From NCBI GenBank assembly GCA_032164245.1, contig JAVMKO010000171.1:124001-188000 (forward strand): a stretch of DNA of 64,000 nucleotides, in the 5' to 3' direction. The position numbers and the translations under genes are program-made. The stretch comes from Sternotherus odoratus. Lineage: Eukaryota; Chordata; Testudines; Kinosternidae. The notes below the pieces were generated by a model. It was not told where the DNA came from. It saw nothing but the letters and a program-made list of their open reading frames with translations, and ran no database searches. Positions 42,134 through 52,804 of the stretch are shown piece by piece (position 1 is the stretch's first letter; the number at the start of each line of letters is the position of its first letter).

Positions 42134-45100
42134 GTTTGTCGGGGTCGGTGCAGCGCCCAGTACAGTGGTGGGGTGTGATCTTTGTCGGGGTCGGTGCAGC
42201 GCCCAGTACAGTGGTGGGGTGTGATCTTTGTAAGGGTCAGTGCAGTGCCCAGTACAGTGGTGGGGTGTGATCTTTGTCAGGGTCGGTGCAGCGCCCAGTA
42301 CAGGGGTGCGGTGTGATCTTTGTCAGGGTCAGTGCAGCGCCCAGGACAGTGGTGGGGTGTGATCTTTGTCGGGGTCGGTGCAGCGCCCGGTACAGTGGTG
42401 GGGTGTGATCTTTGTCGGGGTCGGTGCAGCGCCCAGTACAGTGCCGGGGTGTGATCTTTGTCGGGGTCAGTGCAGTGCCCAGTAAAGTGGTGGGGTGTGA
42501 TCTTTGTCGGGGTCAGTGCAGTGCCCAGTACAGTGGTGGGGGTGTGATCTTTGTTGGGGTCAGTGCAGTGCCCAGTACAGTGGTGGGGGTGTGATCTTTG
42601 TCGGGGTCAGTGCAGCGCCCAGTACAGTGGTGGGGTGTGATCTTTGTCGGGGTCAGTGCAGTGCCCAGTACAGTGGTGGGGAGTGATCTTTGTCGGGGTC
42701 AGTACAGTGGTGGGGTGTGATCTTTGTCAGGGTCGGTGCAGTGCCCAGTACAGTGGTGGGTGTGATCTTTGTCGGGGTCGGTGCAGCGCCCGGTACAGTG
42801 GTGGGGTGTGATCTTTGTCAGGGTCGGCGCAGCGCCCGGTACAGTGGTGGGGTGTGATCTTTGTCGGGGTCAGTGCAGTGCCCAGTACAGTGGTGGGGTG
42901 TGATCTTTGTCAGGGTCAGTGCAGTGCCCAGTACAGTGGTGGGGTGTGATCTTTGTCGGGGTCAGTGCAGTGCCCAGTACAGTGATGGGGTGTGATCTTT
43001 GTCGGGGTCAGTGCAGTGTCCAGTACAGTGGTGGGGTGTGATCTTTGTCGGGGTCAGTGCAGCGCCCAGTACAGTGGCGGGGTGTGATCTTTGTCGGGGT
43101 CAGTGCAGTGCCCAGTACAGTGGTGGGGTGTGATCTTTGTCAGGGTCAGGGCAGTGCCCAGTACAGCGGTGGGGTGTGATCTTTGTCAGGGTCGGTGCAG
43201 TGCACAGTACAGTGGTGGGGTGTGATCTTTGTCGGGGTCGGTGCAGCACCCGGTACAGTGGTGGGGTGTGATCTTTGTCGGGGTCGGTGCAGCGCCCGGT
43301 ACAGTGGTGGGGTGTGATCTTTGTCGGGGTCAGTACAGTGGTGGGGTGTGATCTTTGTCAGGGTCAGTGCAGTGCACAGCACAGTGGTGGGGTGTGATCT
43401 TTGTCGGGGTCGGTGCAGCGTCCAGTACAGTGGTGGAGTGTGATCTTTGTCGGGGTCAGTGCAGTGCCCAGTACAGTGGTGGGGTGTGATCTTTGTCAGG
43501 GTCGGTGCAGTGCACAGTACAGTGGTGGGGTGTGATCTTTGTCGGGGTCGGTGCAGCGCCCGGTACAGTGGTGGGGTGTGATCTTTGTCAGGGTCGGTGC
43601 AGTGCACAGTACAGTGGTGGGGTGTGATCTTTGTCGGGGTCGGTGCAGTGCCCGGTACAGTAGTGGGGTGTGATCTTTGTTGGGGTCAGTACAGTGGTGG
43701 GGTGTGATCTTTGTCAGGGTCGGTGCAGCGCCCGGTACAGTGGTGGGGTGTGATCTTTGTCGGGGTCGGTGCAGTGCCCGGTACAGTGGTGGGGTGTGAT
43801 CTTTGTCGGGGTCAGTGCAGTGCCCAGTACAGTGGTGGGGTGTGATCTTTGTCGGGGTCTGTGCAGTGCCCAGTACAGTGGTGGGGTGTGATCTTTGTCG
43901 GGGTCAGTGCAGTGCCCAGTACAGTGGTGGGGTGTGATCTTTGTCGGGGTCAGTGCAGTGCCCAGTACAGTGGTGGGGTGTGATCTTTGTCAGGGTCAGT
44001 GCAGTGCACAGTACAGTGGTGGGGTGTGATCTTTGTCGGGGTCGGTGCAGCGCCCGGTACAGTGGTGGGGTGTGATCTTTGTCAGGGTCGGTGCAGTGCA
44101 CAGTACAGTGGTGGGGTGTGATCTTTGTCGGGGTCGGTGCAGTGCCCGGTACAGTGGTGGGGTGTGACCTTTGTCGGGGTCAGTACAGTGGTGGGGTGTG
44201 ATCTTTCTCGGGGTCGGTGCAGCGCCCAGTACAATGGCGGGGTATGATCTTTGTCGGGGTCAGTGCAGTGCCCAGTACAGTGGTGGGGTGTGATCTTTGT
44301 CGGGGTCGGTGCAGTGCCCAGTACAGTGGTGGGTTGTGATCTTTGTCGGGGTCAGTGCAGTGCCCAGTACAGTGGTGGGGTGTGATCTTTGTCAGGGTCG
44401 GTGCAGTGCACAGTACAGTGGTGGGGTGTGATCTTTGTCGGGGTCGGTGCAGCGCCCGGTACAGTGGTGGGGTGTGATCTTTGTCAGGGTCGGTGCAGTG
44501 CACAGTACAGTGGTGGGGTGTGATCTTTGTCGGGGTCGGTGCAGTGCCCGGTACAGTGGTGGGGTGTGATCTTTGTCGGGGTCGGTACAGTGGTGGGGTG
44601 TGATCTTTGTCAGGGTCGGTGCAGCGCCCGGTACAGTGGTGGGGTGTGATCTTTGTCGGGGTCGGTGCAGTGCCCGGTACAGTGGTGGGGTGTGATCTTT
44701 GTCGGGGTCAGTGCAGTGCCCGGTACAGTGGTGGGGTGTGATCTTTGTCGGGGTCAGTGCAGTGCCCAGTACAGTGGTGGGGTGTGATCTTTGTTGGGGT
44801 CAGTGCAGCGCCCAGTACAGTGGTGGGGTGTGATCTTTGTCGGGGTCGGTGCAGCGCCCAGTACAGTGGTGGGGTGTGATCTTTGTCGGGGTCGGTGCAG
44901 CGCCCAGTACAGTGGCGGGGTATGATCTTTGTCGGGGTCAGTGCAGTGCCCAGTACAGTGGTGGGGTGTGATCTTTGTCGGGGTCGGTGCAGCGCCCAGT
45001 ACAGTGGTGGGGTGTGATCTTTGTCAGGGTCAGTGCGGCGCCCAGTACAGTGGTGGGGTGTGATCTTTGTTGGGGTCAGTGCAGTGCCCAGTACAGTGGT

Positions 45101-47365
45101 GGGGTGTGATCTTTGTCGGGGTCGGTGCAGCGCCCAGTACAGTGGTGGGGTGTGATCTTTGTCGGGGTCAGTGCAGTGCCCAGTACAGTGGTGGGGTGTG
45201 ATCTTTGTCAGGGTCGGTGCAGTGCCCAGTACAGTGGTGGGGTGTGATCTTTGTCAGGGTCAGTGCAGTGCACAGTACAGTGGTGGGGTGTGATCTTTGT
45301 CGGGGTCAGTACAGTGGTGGGGTGTGATCTTTGTCAGGGTTGGTGCAGTGCACAGTACAGTGGTGGGGTGTGATCTTTGTCGGGGTTGGTGCAGCGCCCA
45401 GTACAGTGGTGGAGTGTGATCTTTGTCGGGGTCAGTGCAGGGCCCAGTACAGTGGTGGGGTGTGATCTTTGTCAGGGTCGGTGCAGTGCACAGTACAGTG
45501 GTGGGGTGTGATCTTTGTCGGGGTCAGTGCAGGGCCCGGTACAGTGGTGGGGTGTGATCTTTGTCAGGGTCGGTGCAGTGCACAGTACAGTGGTGGGGTG
45601 TGATCTTTGTCGGGGTCAGTGCAGGGCCCGGTACAGTGGTGGGGTGTGATCTTTGTCAGGGTCGGTGCAGTGCCCAGTACAGTGGTGGGGTGTGATCTTT
45701 GTCAGGGTCGGTGCAGTGCCCGGTACACTGGTGGGGTGTGATCTTTGTCAAGGTCGGTGCGGTGTCCAGTACAGTGGTGGGGTGTGATCTTTGTCGGGGT
45801 CGGTGCGGTGTCCAGTACAGTGGTGGGGTGTGATCTTTGTCGGGGTCGGTGCAGCGCCCAGTACAGTGGCCGGGTATGATCTTTGTCGGGGTCAGTGCAG
45901 TGCCCAGTACAGTGGTGGGGTGTGACCTTTGTCGGGGTCGGTGCAGTGCCCAGTACAGTGGTGGGGTGTGATCTTTGTCGGGGTCAGTGCAGTGCCCAAT
46001 ACAGTGGTGGGGTGTGATCTTTGTCGGGGTCAGTGCAGTGCCCAGTACAGTGGTGGGGTGTGATCTTTGTCAGGGTCAGTGCAGTGCACAGTACAGTGGT
46101 GGGGTGTGATCTTTGTCGGGGTCGGTGCAGCTCCCGGTACAGTGGTGGGGTGTGATCTTTGTCAGGGTCGGTGCAGTGCACAGTACAGTGGTGGGGTGTG
46201 ATCTTTGTCGGGGTCGGTGCAGCGCCCGGTACAGTGGTGGGGTGTGATCTTTGTCGGGGTCAGTACAGTGGTGGGGTGTGATCTTTGTCGGGGTCGGTGC
46301 AGCGCCCAGTACAGTGGCGGGGTATGATCTTTGTCGGGGTCAGTGCAGCGCCCAGTACAGTGGTGGGGTGTGATCTTTGTCGGGGTCGGTGCAGCGCCCA
46401 GTACAGTGGTGGGGTGTGATCTTTGTCGGGGTCGGTGCAGCGCCCAGTACAGTGGTGGGGTGTGATCTTTGTCGGGGTCGGTGCAGCGCCCAGTACAGTG
46501 GTGGGGTGTGATCTTTGTCGGGGTCGGTGCAGCGCCCAGTACAGTGGTGGGGTGTGATCTTTGTCGGGGTCGGTGCAGTGCCCAGTACAGTGGTGGGGTG
46601 TGATCTTTGTCGGGGTCGGTGCAGTGCCCAGTACAGTGGTGGGGTGTGATCTTTGTCGGGGTCGGTGCAGTGCCCAGTACAGTGGTGGGGTGTGATCTTT
46701 GTCAGGGTCGGTGCAGTGCCCAGTACAGTGGTGGGGTGTGATCTTTGTCAGGGTCGGTGCAGTGCCCAGTACAGTGGTGGGGTGTGATCTTTGTCAGGGT
46801 CGGTGCAGTGCCCAGTACAGTGGTGGGGTGTGATCTTTGTCAGGGTCGGTGCAGTGCCCAGTACAGTGGTGGGGTGTGATCTTTGTCAGGGTCGGTGCAG
46901 TGCCCAGTACAGTGGTGGGGTGTGATCTTTGTCGGGGTCGGTGCAGTGCCCAGTACAGTGGTGGGGTGTGATCTTTGTCGGGGTCGGTGCAGTGCCCAGT
47001 ACAGTGGTGGGGTGTGATCTTTGTCGGGGTCGGTGCAGTGCCCGGTACAGTGGTGGGGTGTGATCTTTGTCGGGGTCGGTGCAGTGCCCGGTACAGTGGT
47101 GGGGTGTGATCTTTGTCGGGGTCGGTGCAGTGCCCGGTACAGTGGTGGGGTGTGATCTTTGTCGGGGTCGGTGCAGTGCCCGGTACAGTGGTGGGGTGTG
47201 ATCTTTGTCGGGGTCGGTGCAGTGCCCGGTACAGTGGTGGGGTGTGATCTTTGCCAGGCTCGGTGCAGTGCCCAGTACAGTGGTGGGGTGTGATCTTTGT
47301 CAGGGTCGGTGCAGTGCCCAGTACAGTGGTGGGGTGTGATCTTTGTCGGGGTCAGTGCAGTGCCA
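42134..47365 (+). repeat. 5.2-kb satellite array of 46-bp units
   Basis: Roughly 110 head-to-tail units of GTGATCTTTGTCGGGGTCGG + TGCAGTGCCCAGTACAGTGG + TGGGGT, exactly 46 bp (for example 42175 to 42221). Variable positions are CGGGGTC/CAGGGTC, CAGTGCCC/CAGCGCCC and CCAGTAC/CCGGTAC/ACAGTAC. Seven or so 34-bp units lack GCAGTGCCCAGT. The last 800 bp is the most uniform. As 46 is not a multiple of three, three units make a 46-residue period, and the minus-strand ORFs (TDPDKDHTPPLY...) are repeat translations. Confidence 0.98.
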
Positions 47366-47880
47366 GGCCCAACGGGGACACAGATCTCAGTCTGGGTCTC
47401 TGAAGTGCCCAGCACCATGGAGGTTACAATGTGGGCAGCAGTCGTGCGCTGCCCGGCACAAGGGGGGCCGTGATCTCCGTCCAGGTCTCACTTTTCCCTG
47501 GCACAATATGGGACCAGATGTCAGCTGGGGTCTCTGCAGGGCCTGGCAGGACAGGGCCCAGATCTCAGTTGGGGTCTCTGCAGGGCCTGGCAGGACAGGG
47601 CCCAGGTCTCAGTTGGGGTCTCTGCAGGGCCTGGCAGGACAGGGGCCCTGATTTTGTTTGACGTCTCTGCAGCACTTGGAAGAACGGGAGCTGGATTTCA
47701 CTCCGTGGGGTTGCAGGGCCCGGCCCAACAGGGTCCCCGTTAGGGTCACGGTAGCGCCCGGCACAACAATTTCCCCGCTCTCTGTAGGGGTCTGTGCAGT
47801 TCCTGGCACCGCGAAGGCCCCAAACTCGGTCAGGGTTTGCGCAGGGCCCATCCTGACCTCAGTCGAGACCTGAGCCACAC
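47366..47880 (+). repeat. Diverged 45-bp repeats, probable ancestor of the satellite
   Basis: Loosely repeated GCCCAGATCTCAGTTGGGGT + CTCTGCAGGGCCTGGCAGGA + CAGGG. Three clean 45-bp copies lie at about 47525-47650, with older ones on both sides. The order GATCT - GGGGTC - TGCAG - GCC - CAG matches the 46-bp satellite unit that it abuts. Confidence 0.8.
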
Positions 47881-47967
47881 TCGGTACGATAAGAGCCCCG
47901 ATCTCAGGTCAGCCACTGGGGAGAAGAGCGGGAAGATAGTCACGGCTTTGAGATCAGGATTTCAGAA

Positions 47968-48087
47968 CTAGGGTGAGCAGCCAGCAAGGGTGAAAAACCA
48001 GGAGAGGGGGTGGGGGGGGGTAAGAGGAGCCTGTATAAGAAAAAGACCCCAAAATTGGGACTGTCCCTATAAAATCGGGTCACCCTG
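47968..48087 (+). mobile_element. MITE with CTAGGGTGA terminus, diverged copy
   Basis: ACTAGGGTGAGCAGCCAGCA through AAATTGGGACTGTCCCTATA to ATCGGGTCACCCTG. Same element as at 28941 and 56219 but more altered, with part of the 3' inverted end lost. Confidence 0.65.
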
Positions 48088-48089
48088 TT

Positions 48090-48400
48090 CAGAACGGAGG
48101 AGAAAATGGGGCACAAACGAAACATTTGCCACTAGAAGAGAGAAGCACCAACGGGGGGAGATTTCCTGTCCCCATTCAATGGCTCAAGGGAAAGGAGGGA
48201 AGTTGGGGGGGATTATACAGTGATAGTCAATCAACAGCTGAATAAGAACAGAAGAGCGGCCGCCCTGGGTCAGCCAGTGGACTGAGCCTCCCCGCACGTA
48301 TCCAGTTCTCTTCCTGGTCTGGTCCCAGCCTCCTCCGGCGAGGAGTTCCACAGGTTAACGGGATGGGACGGGGTGATGTGGGGACAGGAGGGGGGCCGGG
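48090..48400. other. Mixed spacer with CR1-like scrap
   Basis: GCGAGGAGTTCCACAGGTTAAC near 48340 is a typical CR1 3' phrase and recurs at 56140, next to the right outer arm. The rest is unassigned. No coding exon recognised. Confidence 0.4.
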
Positions 48401-48439
48401 GTCAGGTCCCTGGATGTGGGGAGGGGCCGGGCAGTGTGG

Positions 48440-48870
48440 GCTGGGGGGGGAGGGGGAAGTAACTGGAAAAACGGGGGGGCTTCTCCCGCCGCCCCCCCCG
48501 GGCAGAGCCTGGCCGGGGGGGGGGGGTCGTTGGTCTCCTGCGGGGACAGCAGCTCTGACCCCCCCCCGTGGTCGCCCCCCCGCCAGTCACCACCTGGCCC
48601 CTCAGCCCCGCCCCCGGGGCTCGCGCTGGTACCTGGAGGCGGCCGCTGGGCGATCTGCGCATGCCCAGAGCCGGGAACCCCGCACGCGTTCGCAGTCCGG
48701 CTCCTCCCGCCCCCCTGTCCGACGTCACTTCCGCCCCCGGGAGAGGCAGGAACTACATCTCCCAGCCTGCCCCGGGGGCGCTTCCGCTCTCTCCAGCCCA
48801 GGTCGGAGCACCCCGGGCTCTGCCTGACCCCCCCGCGGGTGCAGCGTCGCCGCTTCTCAGGCGAATCCTC
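48440..48870 (+). promoter_or_regulatory. Third, diverged copy of the KRAB-locus CpG promoter
   Basis: GTTGGTCTCCTGCGGGGACA, TCGCGCTGGTACCTGGAGGC, GACGTCACTTCCGCCCCCGG, GAACTACATCTCCCAGCCTG and GGGGGCGCTTCCGCTCTCTC follow the same order as 57990-58365 on the right arm. The CRE and ETS-like sites are kept. The SBS-type element has CCTGCCCC instead of CATGCACC. Orientation is as on the right arm. No KRAB exon follows it in this window. Confidence 0.65.
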
Positions 48871-48999
48871 CGTGTCCCGGGGGCGGGGCCTGGTCCCCGG
48901 TGGCCCCGCCCCTCGGCCGGGCCGTTGCGCTGCCTGGGGAGCGTGGGTGGGGGCTGGGCGGGGGGAGGCTCGGGTCCGGGCAGCGCCGCTAGGAACGCC

Positions 49000-49590
49000 C
49001 CGCCCCCGCCCGACTAGCCCCGCCCCCTGCTCCGAACCCCCCCCCGGCTCTGACCGGCACCACCCCCGTCTGACTAACCCCGCCCCCTGCTCCGCCCCCG
49101 CCCGACTAGCTCCGCCCCCGCCCGACTAGCCCTGCCCCCTGCTCCGAAACCCTCCCCGCCCCCCGGCTCTGACCGGCACCACCCCCGTCTGACTAACCCC
49201 GCCCCCTGCTCCGCCCCCGCCCGACTAGCTCCGCCCCCGCCCAACTAGCCCCGCCCCCTGCTCCGAACCCCCTGCTCCGACCGCCCCCGGCTGCGACTGG
49301 TCCCGCCCCCGCCCAACTAGCCCCGCCCCTGCCTGACTAGCTCCGCCCCCTGCTCCGACCGCCCCCAGCTGCGAACCCCCCTGCTCCGCCCCCGCCCGAC
49401 TAGCCCCGCCGCCTGCTCCGCCCCCGCCCGACTAGCCCCGCCCCCTGCTCCGCCCCTGCCTGACTAGCACCGCTCCCTGCCCCGCCCCCACCCTACTAGC
49501 ACCGCTCCCTGCCCCGCCCCCACCCGACTAGCACCGCTCCCTGCCCCGCCCCCTGCTCCGACCGCCCCCCCCCGTCCGACTAGCTCCGCC
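49000..49590 (+). repeat. CpG-rich minisatellite (CCCGACTAGCCCCGCCCC type)
   Basis: Irregular units of about 30 bp: CCGCCCCCGCCCGACTAGCC + CCGCCCCCTGCTCCG. Multiple CCGCCCC (SP/KLF-type) sites follow from the repeat. Flanked by the CpG promoter copy and by the 75-bp repeat array. Confidence 0.88.
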
Positions 49591-49599
49591 CCCCAGGAC

Positions 49600-50170
49600 G
49601 CCTGGGTTCTCTCCCCGGCTCTGGGAGGGGAGTGGGGGCTGGTTGGTTAGAGCAGGGGGGGCTGGGAGCCAGGACTCCTGGGTTCTCTGCCTGGCTCTGG
49701 GAGGGGAGTGGGGGCCGGTGGTTAGAGCAGGGGAGCTGGGAGCCAGGACTCCTGGGTTCTCTCCCCGGCTCTGGGAGGGGAGTGGGGGCCGGTGGTTAGA
49801 GCAGGGGGGGCTGGGAGCCAGGACTCCTGGGTTCTCTCCCCGGCTCTGGGAGGGGAGTGGGGGCCGGTGGTTAGAGCAGGGGGGGCTGGGAGCCAGGACT
49901 CCTGGGTTCTCTCCCCGGCTCTGGGAGGGGAGTGGGGGCCGGTGGTTAGAGCAGTGGGGGCTGGGAGCCAGGACTCCTGGGTTCTCTCCCTGGCTCTGGG
50001 AGGGGAGTGGGGGCTGGTGGGTTAGAGCAGGAGGGGGGGGCTGGGAGCCAGGATTCCTGGGTTTTCTCTCCGGCTCTGGGAGGGGAGTGTGAGCTGGTGA
50101 TTAGAGCAGGGGGGGCTGGGAGCCAGGACTCCTGGGTCCTCTCCCCGGCTCTGGGAGGCGAGTGGGGGGC
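49600..50170 (+). repeat. Tandem array of the 75-bp dispersed repeat
   Basis: Seven or so consecutive units, nearly identical (TTCTCTCCCCGGCTCTGGGA, GGGGAGTGGGGGCCGGTGGT, TAGAGCAGGGGGGGCTGGGA). This is the longest run of this repeat in the window and shows it can amplify in tandem. Confidence 0.96.
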
Positions 50171-50194
50171 TGGCGGTCACCCGGGTCCTTCCCC

Positions 50195-50262
50195 TTCCCA
50201 GGGGGCCGTGCAGTGGGAGGCCCGGTGGATGCCCAGCAGGCCCTGGCAGTGGCACAGAGAAC
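50195..50262 (+). pseudogene. CNTROB coiled-coil exon fragment
   Basis: After CCTTCCCAG, GGAGGCCCGGTGGATGCCCA + GCAGGCCCTGGCAGTGGCAC translates to PVDAQQALAVAQ, against AADAQQALAAAQ in CNTROB (about 5895-5940). It is cut off into a 75-bp repeat unit. Upstream context (CGGTCACCCGGGTCCTTCCC) is the same as before units 0 and 2. Confidence 0.65.
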
Positions 50263-50589
50263 CCAGGAGTCCTGGCTCCCAACACCACCCACCCCTCTCC
50301 CCTCCCATAGCTGCCAACTCCCGCCCCCATCCCATGCCCTGGAGCAGTGGGCGGTGCCTGGTATGCTAATGAGGATGAGGGTGCTCTGCACTGTGCTGTG
50401 AACCTCTCCGGGACTTGTGGGTTGGGGGTCGCTCTCTGCCCCCTTTATCCCCCCACCCACCCCACTCGCCCCCCTCCCCTATACAACTCTACCCCTCCCC
50501 CACAGCCACCCCGGATTCCTGGTGGCCCCCAACTGGGGGAGAAAGAAGGGGGGGAGGCTGGAGTCACCCTGAGGTAAAGAGCCGGCGTC

Positions 50590-50815
50590 TCCCGTGGGGT
50601 GCTGCAAAACCCAGCTCTGTTTTATGATTTGGTTAATAGGAGTTGGGGTTTGCAGCACCCCCCCTTTCCTGTGTGGGTTCCTCTGTGGCTGGAGAGCCGC
50701 AGGACGCGCCCTGCCCTGCCCTGCCCTGCCCTGCCCAACCCTGCTGGGCCCCCCCCGGGGGGTGCTGCAAAACCCACCTCTGCTTAATGTAGAAAAGTAA
50801 GAACCAGCCCCCACC
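50590..50815. repeat. Duplicated GGGTGCTGCAAAACCCA segments
   Basis: GTGGGGTGCTGCAAAACCCA (50595), its inverse near 50650 and again at 50760 frame a (CCCTG)n run at 50705-50745. The same phrase occurs at 29090-29200, beside the other stray CNTROB fragment. Confidence 0.7.
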
Positions 50816-50895
50816 CTGCGTGACCTGCTCGGTCACCTGCTGCGCCAGTGGCACCTTCAGCCCCGCCTCCAGCTTGTGCTGTGGGGCCATTGCCC
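50816..50895 (-). pseudogene. CNTROB exon fragment, inverted
   Basis: Minus strand reads APQHKLEAGLKVPLAQQVTE + QVTQ, against CEAQKAELEAELKVALEQQVTEW in the exon at 6155-6288. It has no intact boundaries. Its orientation opposite to the nearby 50195 fragment shows local inversion. Confidence 0.65.
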
Positions 50896-50996
50896 CTCCC
50901 CCAGCCAGCCACACCCACCCGGAGATGTTGGGAGGGGCTGTGGGGGGCTGGGCCCCCCCATATCTCCCCCTCACCTCTGTCTGCTTCCCCCGGCAG

Positions 50997-51032
50997 AGCA
51001 TGACCCCAACTTCCGCCTACTGCTGCTGGAAG
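50997..51032 (+). CDS. Possible short exon upstream of KCNAB3 exons
   Basis: CTTCCCCCGGCAG acceptor, 36 nt, then G|GTACTGG donor. In the frame EHDPNFRLLLLE it ends one base into a codon, exactly what the KCNAB3 exon at 52805 needs to restore the Glu of EIVRAM. The corresponding human KCNAB3 segment is FANRSDPNCPMEE; only DPN and the final E agree. It may be a degenerate KCNAB3 exon or chance. Confidence 0.25.
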
Positions 51033-51059
51033 GTACTGGAGAGACCCCTCCCCCCATAA

Positions 51060-51690
51060 ACCTCCCCACCCCATGGAAACCCTCTACAGCCCCATAGATT
51101 CCCATAACTCCTATAGATCCCCCAGAACCTATAGAACCCAATAGGCCCCAGTTTGTGGGCTAGAGACCCCCCTGAACTTGCATTGTCACCCCCAAACCTC
51201 AGACACCTGAACTACCCCATAGACCCGATCCCATAGGGCAGAGACCCCCCTCAAACTCCATAGACCCCTGTACTACCCCATAGACCCCATCCCATAGGGC
51301 AGAGACTCCCTCAAACTCCATAGACCTGGCCCCATGGGTCCAAGCCCCCCCCCCCGAATGCCCATTAACCCCCCAACTCCCATAGACCTGGCCCCATAGC
51401 ATGGAGATCCCCAAAACTCCATAGTTGCCCCTTAAAACCAATAGAACCTGATGCCCCATAAACGTCCTTGCCTCCCCCATGGACCCGGCCCTGTAGGGCA
51501 GTGATCCCCGAACCCCATTAACTCCCCTTGCTCTCCAAACCCCATAGAGCTCCCCCATAGAGTGGAGCCCACAAACCTCCATAGACCCAGCCCCATAGAG
51601 ACACGCCCCAAAGCCCCCTAGAATGCTATAGCCTCCTAACCCCCATTGATCTAGCAGTGTAAGATAGACACCCCACACTGGGTCGTTGTG
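51060..51690 (+). repeat. Degenerate repeat (CCATAGACCCxxxCCCATAGGG type)
   Basis: Units of about 60 bp with CCCATAGGGCAGAGACCCCC and CTCAAACTCCATAGACC at about 51231, 51292 and further, drifting toward 51680. It fills the region before the visible KCNAB3 exons; no earlier KCNAB3 exon (with FANR or SRKHIIEGL) was found in it. Confidence 0.75.
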
Positions 51691-52179
51691 GGGTTCATGG
51701 GACTCTACCCTATAGGTCGGGCTCTATGGGTATGTGTCAGTGCAAAGGGGTGTCTGCTCGGTTGGCACCTCCCTCGGAGATAGCTCGGCCCAGGTCTCAC
51801 CTCTGGCTGTGTGTGGAAAACCGGCCTCATTAGGTTTCAGAGTTAACACCCAATTGAGCTAAACGGGGCTGGATCATGTATCTCTGGGGTCCATCTAGGA
51901 GTGAATTCATCACCATTGGGTCTCTTGAAATAACCGGATCCCGGATATAAATTGGCCCAGGTCACACTGTCTGGCTGCAGAGTGGGCAGGAAATGCCGCC
52001 ATCAGTAGGTTTGGGAGTCAATGGCCCATAGAACGAAATGGTCGCGGCACCCATGTGTGCCAGTGGTATTGAGAGGTACTCGCCCATCAGTATGGGCCAG
52101 GATTAACGTGCCCATTGGTATCGCTGCCAGCAGGTCGTAGGCTGTTGTTCCACACATCAGGCTAAAATATGACATCAGT

Positions 52180-52680
52180 AGGGTTCAGAGTGAACACTGT
52201 TCCTGGGGGGTGTCTCTAGCGCAGCTGTTCTTTAGGCCAGACTCACCCTCCCTGTCAGTAGAGTTCAGAGTTAATGCTGCATGAACGGACGCAGGTTCCG
52301 TTTCCCTCCGAGCTGGAGCCTGCCATCTGTAGGGTTCAGAGTGAACACTCGTCGAGTGGGGCAGGGAGTGAGTCTAGCTCAGCTGTGGTCCTGCAGGCGG
52401 GGCTAACGTTCCCCATCTGTCAGGTTCAGGGTTAACGCTGTGTGAGCGGCCGCAGGTCCCGTTTCCCTCTGAGCAGGAACCTGCCATCAGTAGGGTTCAG
52501 AGTGAACACTCGTCGAGCGGGGCAGGGGGTGAGTCTAGCTCTGCTGTGGTCCTGCAGGCGGGGCTAACGTTCCCCATCAGTCAGGTTCAGAGTTAACACT
52601 GAGCAGCCGCAGGTCCCGCCTCACTCCGAGCTGGAACCGGCCATCAGTAGGGTTCAGAGTGAACGCCGCACCCAAGTTGG
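52180..52680 (+). repeat. 157-bp tandem repeat, three to four copies
   Basis: GGTTCAGAGTGAACACTCGT recurs at about 52338 and 52494 and as GTTCAGAGTGAACGCCGCA at 52651 (step about 157 bp), with a partial copy at 52182. Each unit includes GTGGTCCTGCAGGCGGGGCT and GCCGCAGGTCCCGTTTCCCT. Confidence 0.85.
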
Positions 52681-52804
52681 GCCCTGCAGCTTTGAACGGC
52701 AGAGGGTAAGAAGTGGGGCTCCCCCGGGGTGGTGGGGGGGAAGCGGGGGTCCTCGGCTGACCTGTCTCCCCTCTTTCTCCCTCCTCCCACCCCCCCATTC
52801 CCAG

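Noticed and set aside
42134..47365. CRISPR-like array (regular repeats)
   Set aside because: Units are contiguous with no unique spacers, and the sequence is vertebrate.
43146..47418. Minus-strand ORFs with HCTDPDKDHTPPLY repeats
   Set aside because: Direct consequence of a 46-bp unit without stops in three frames. The reading cycles every three units, and no gene signals flank it.
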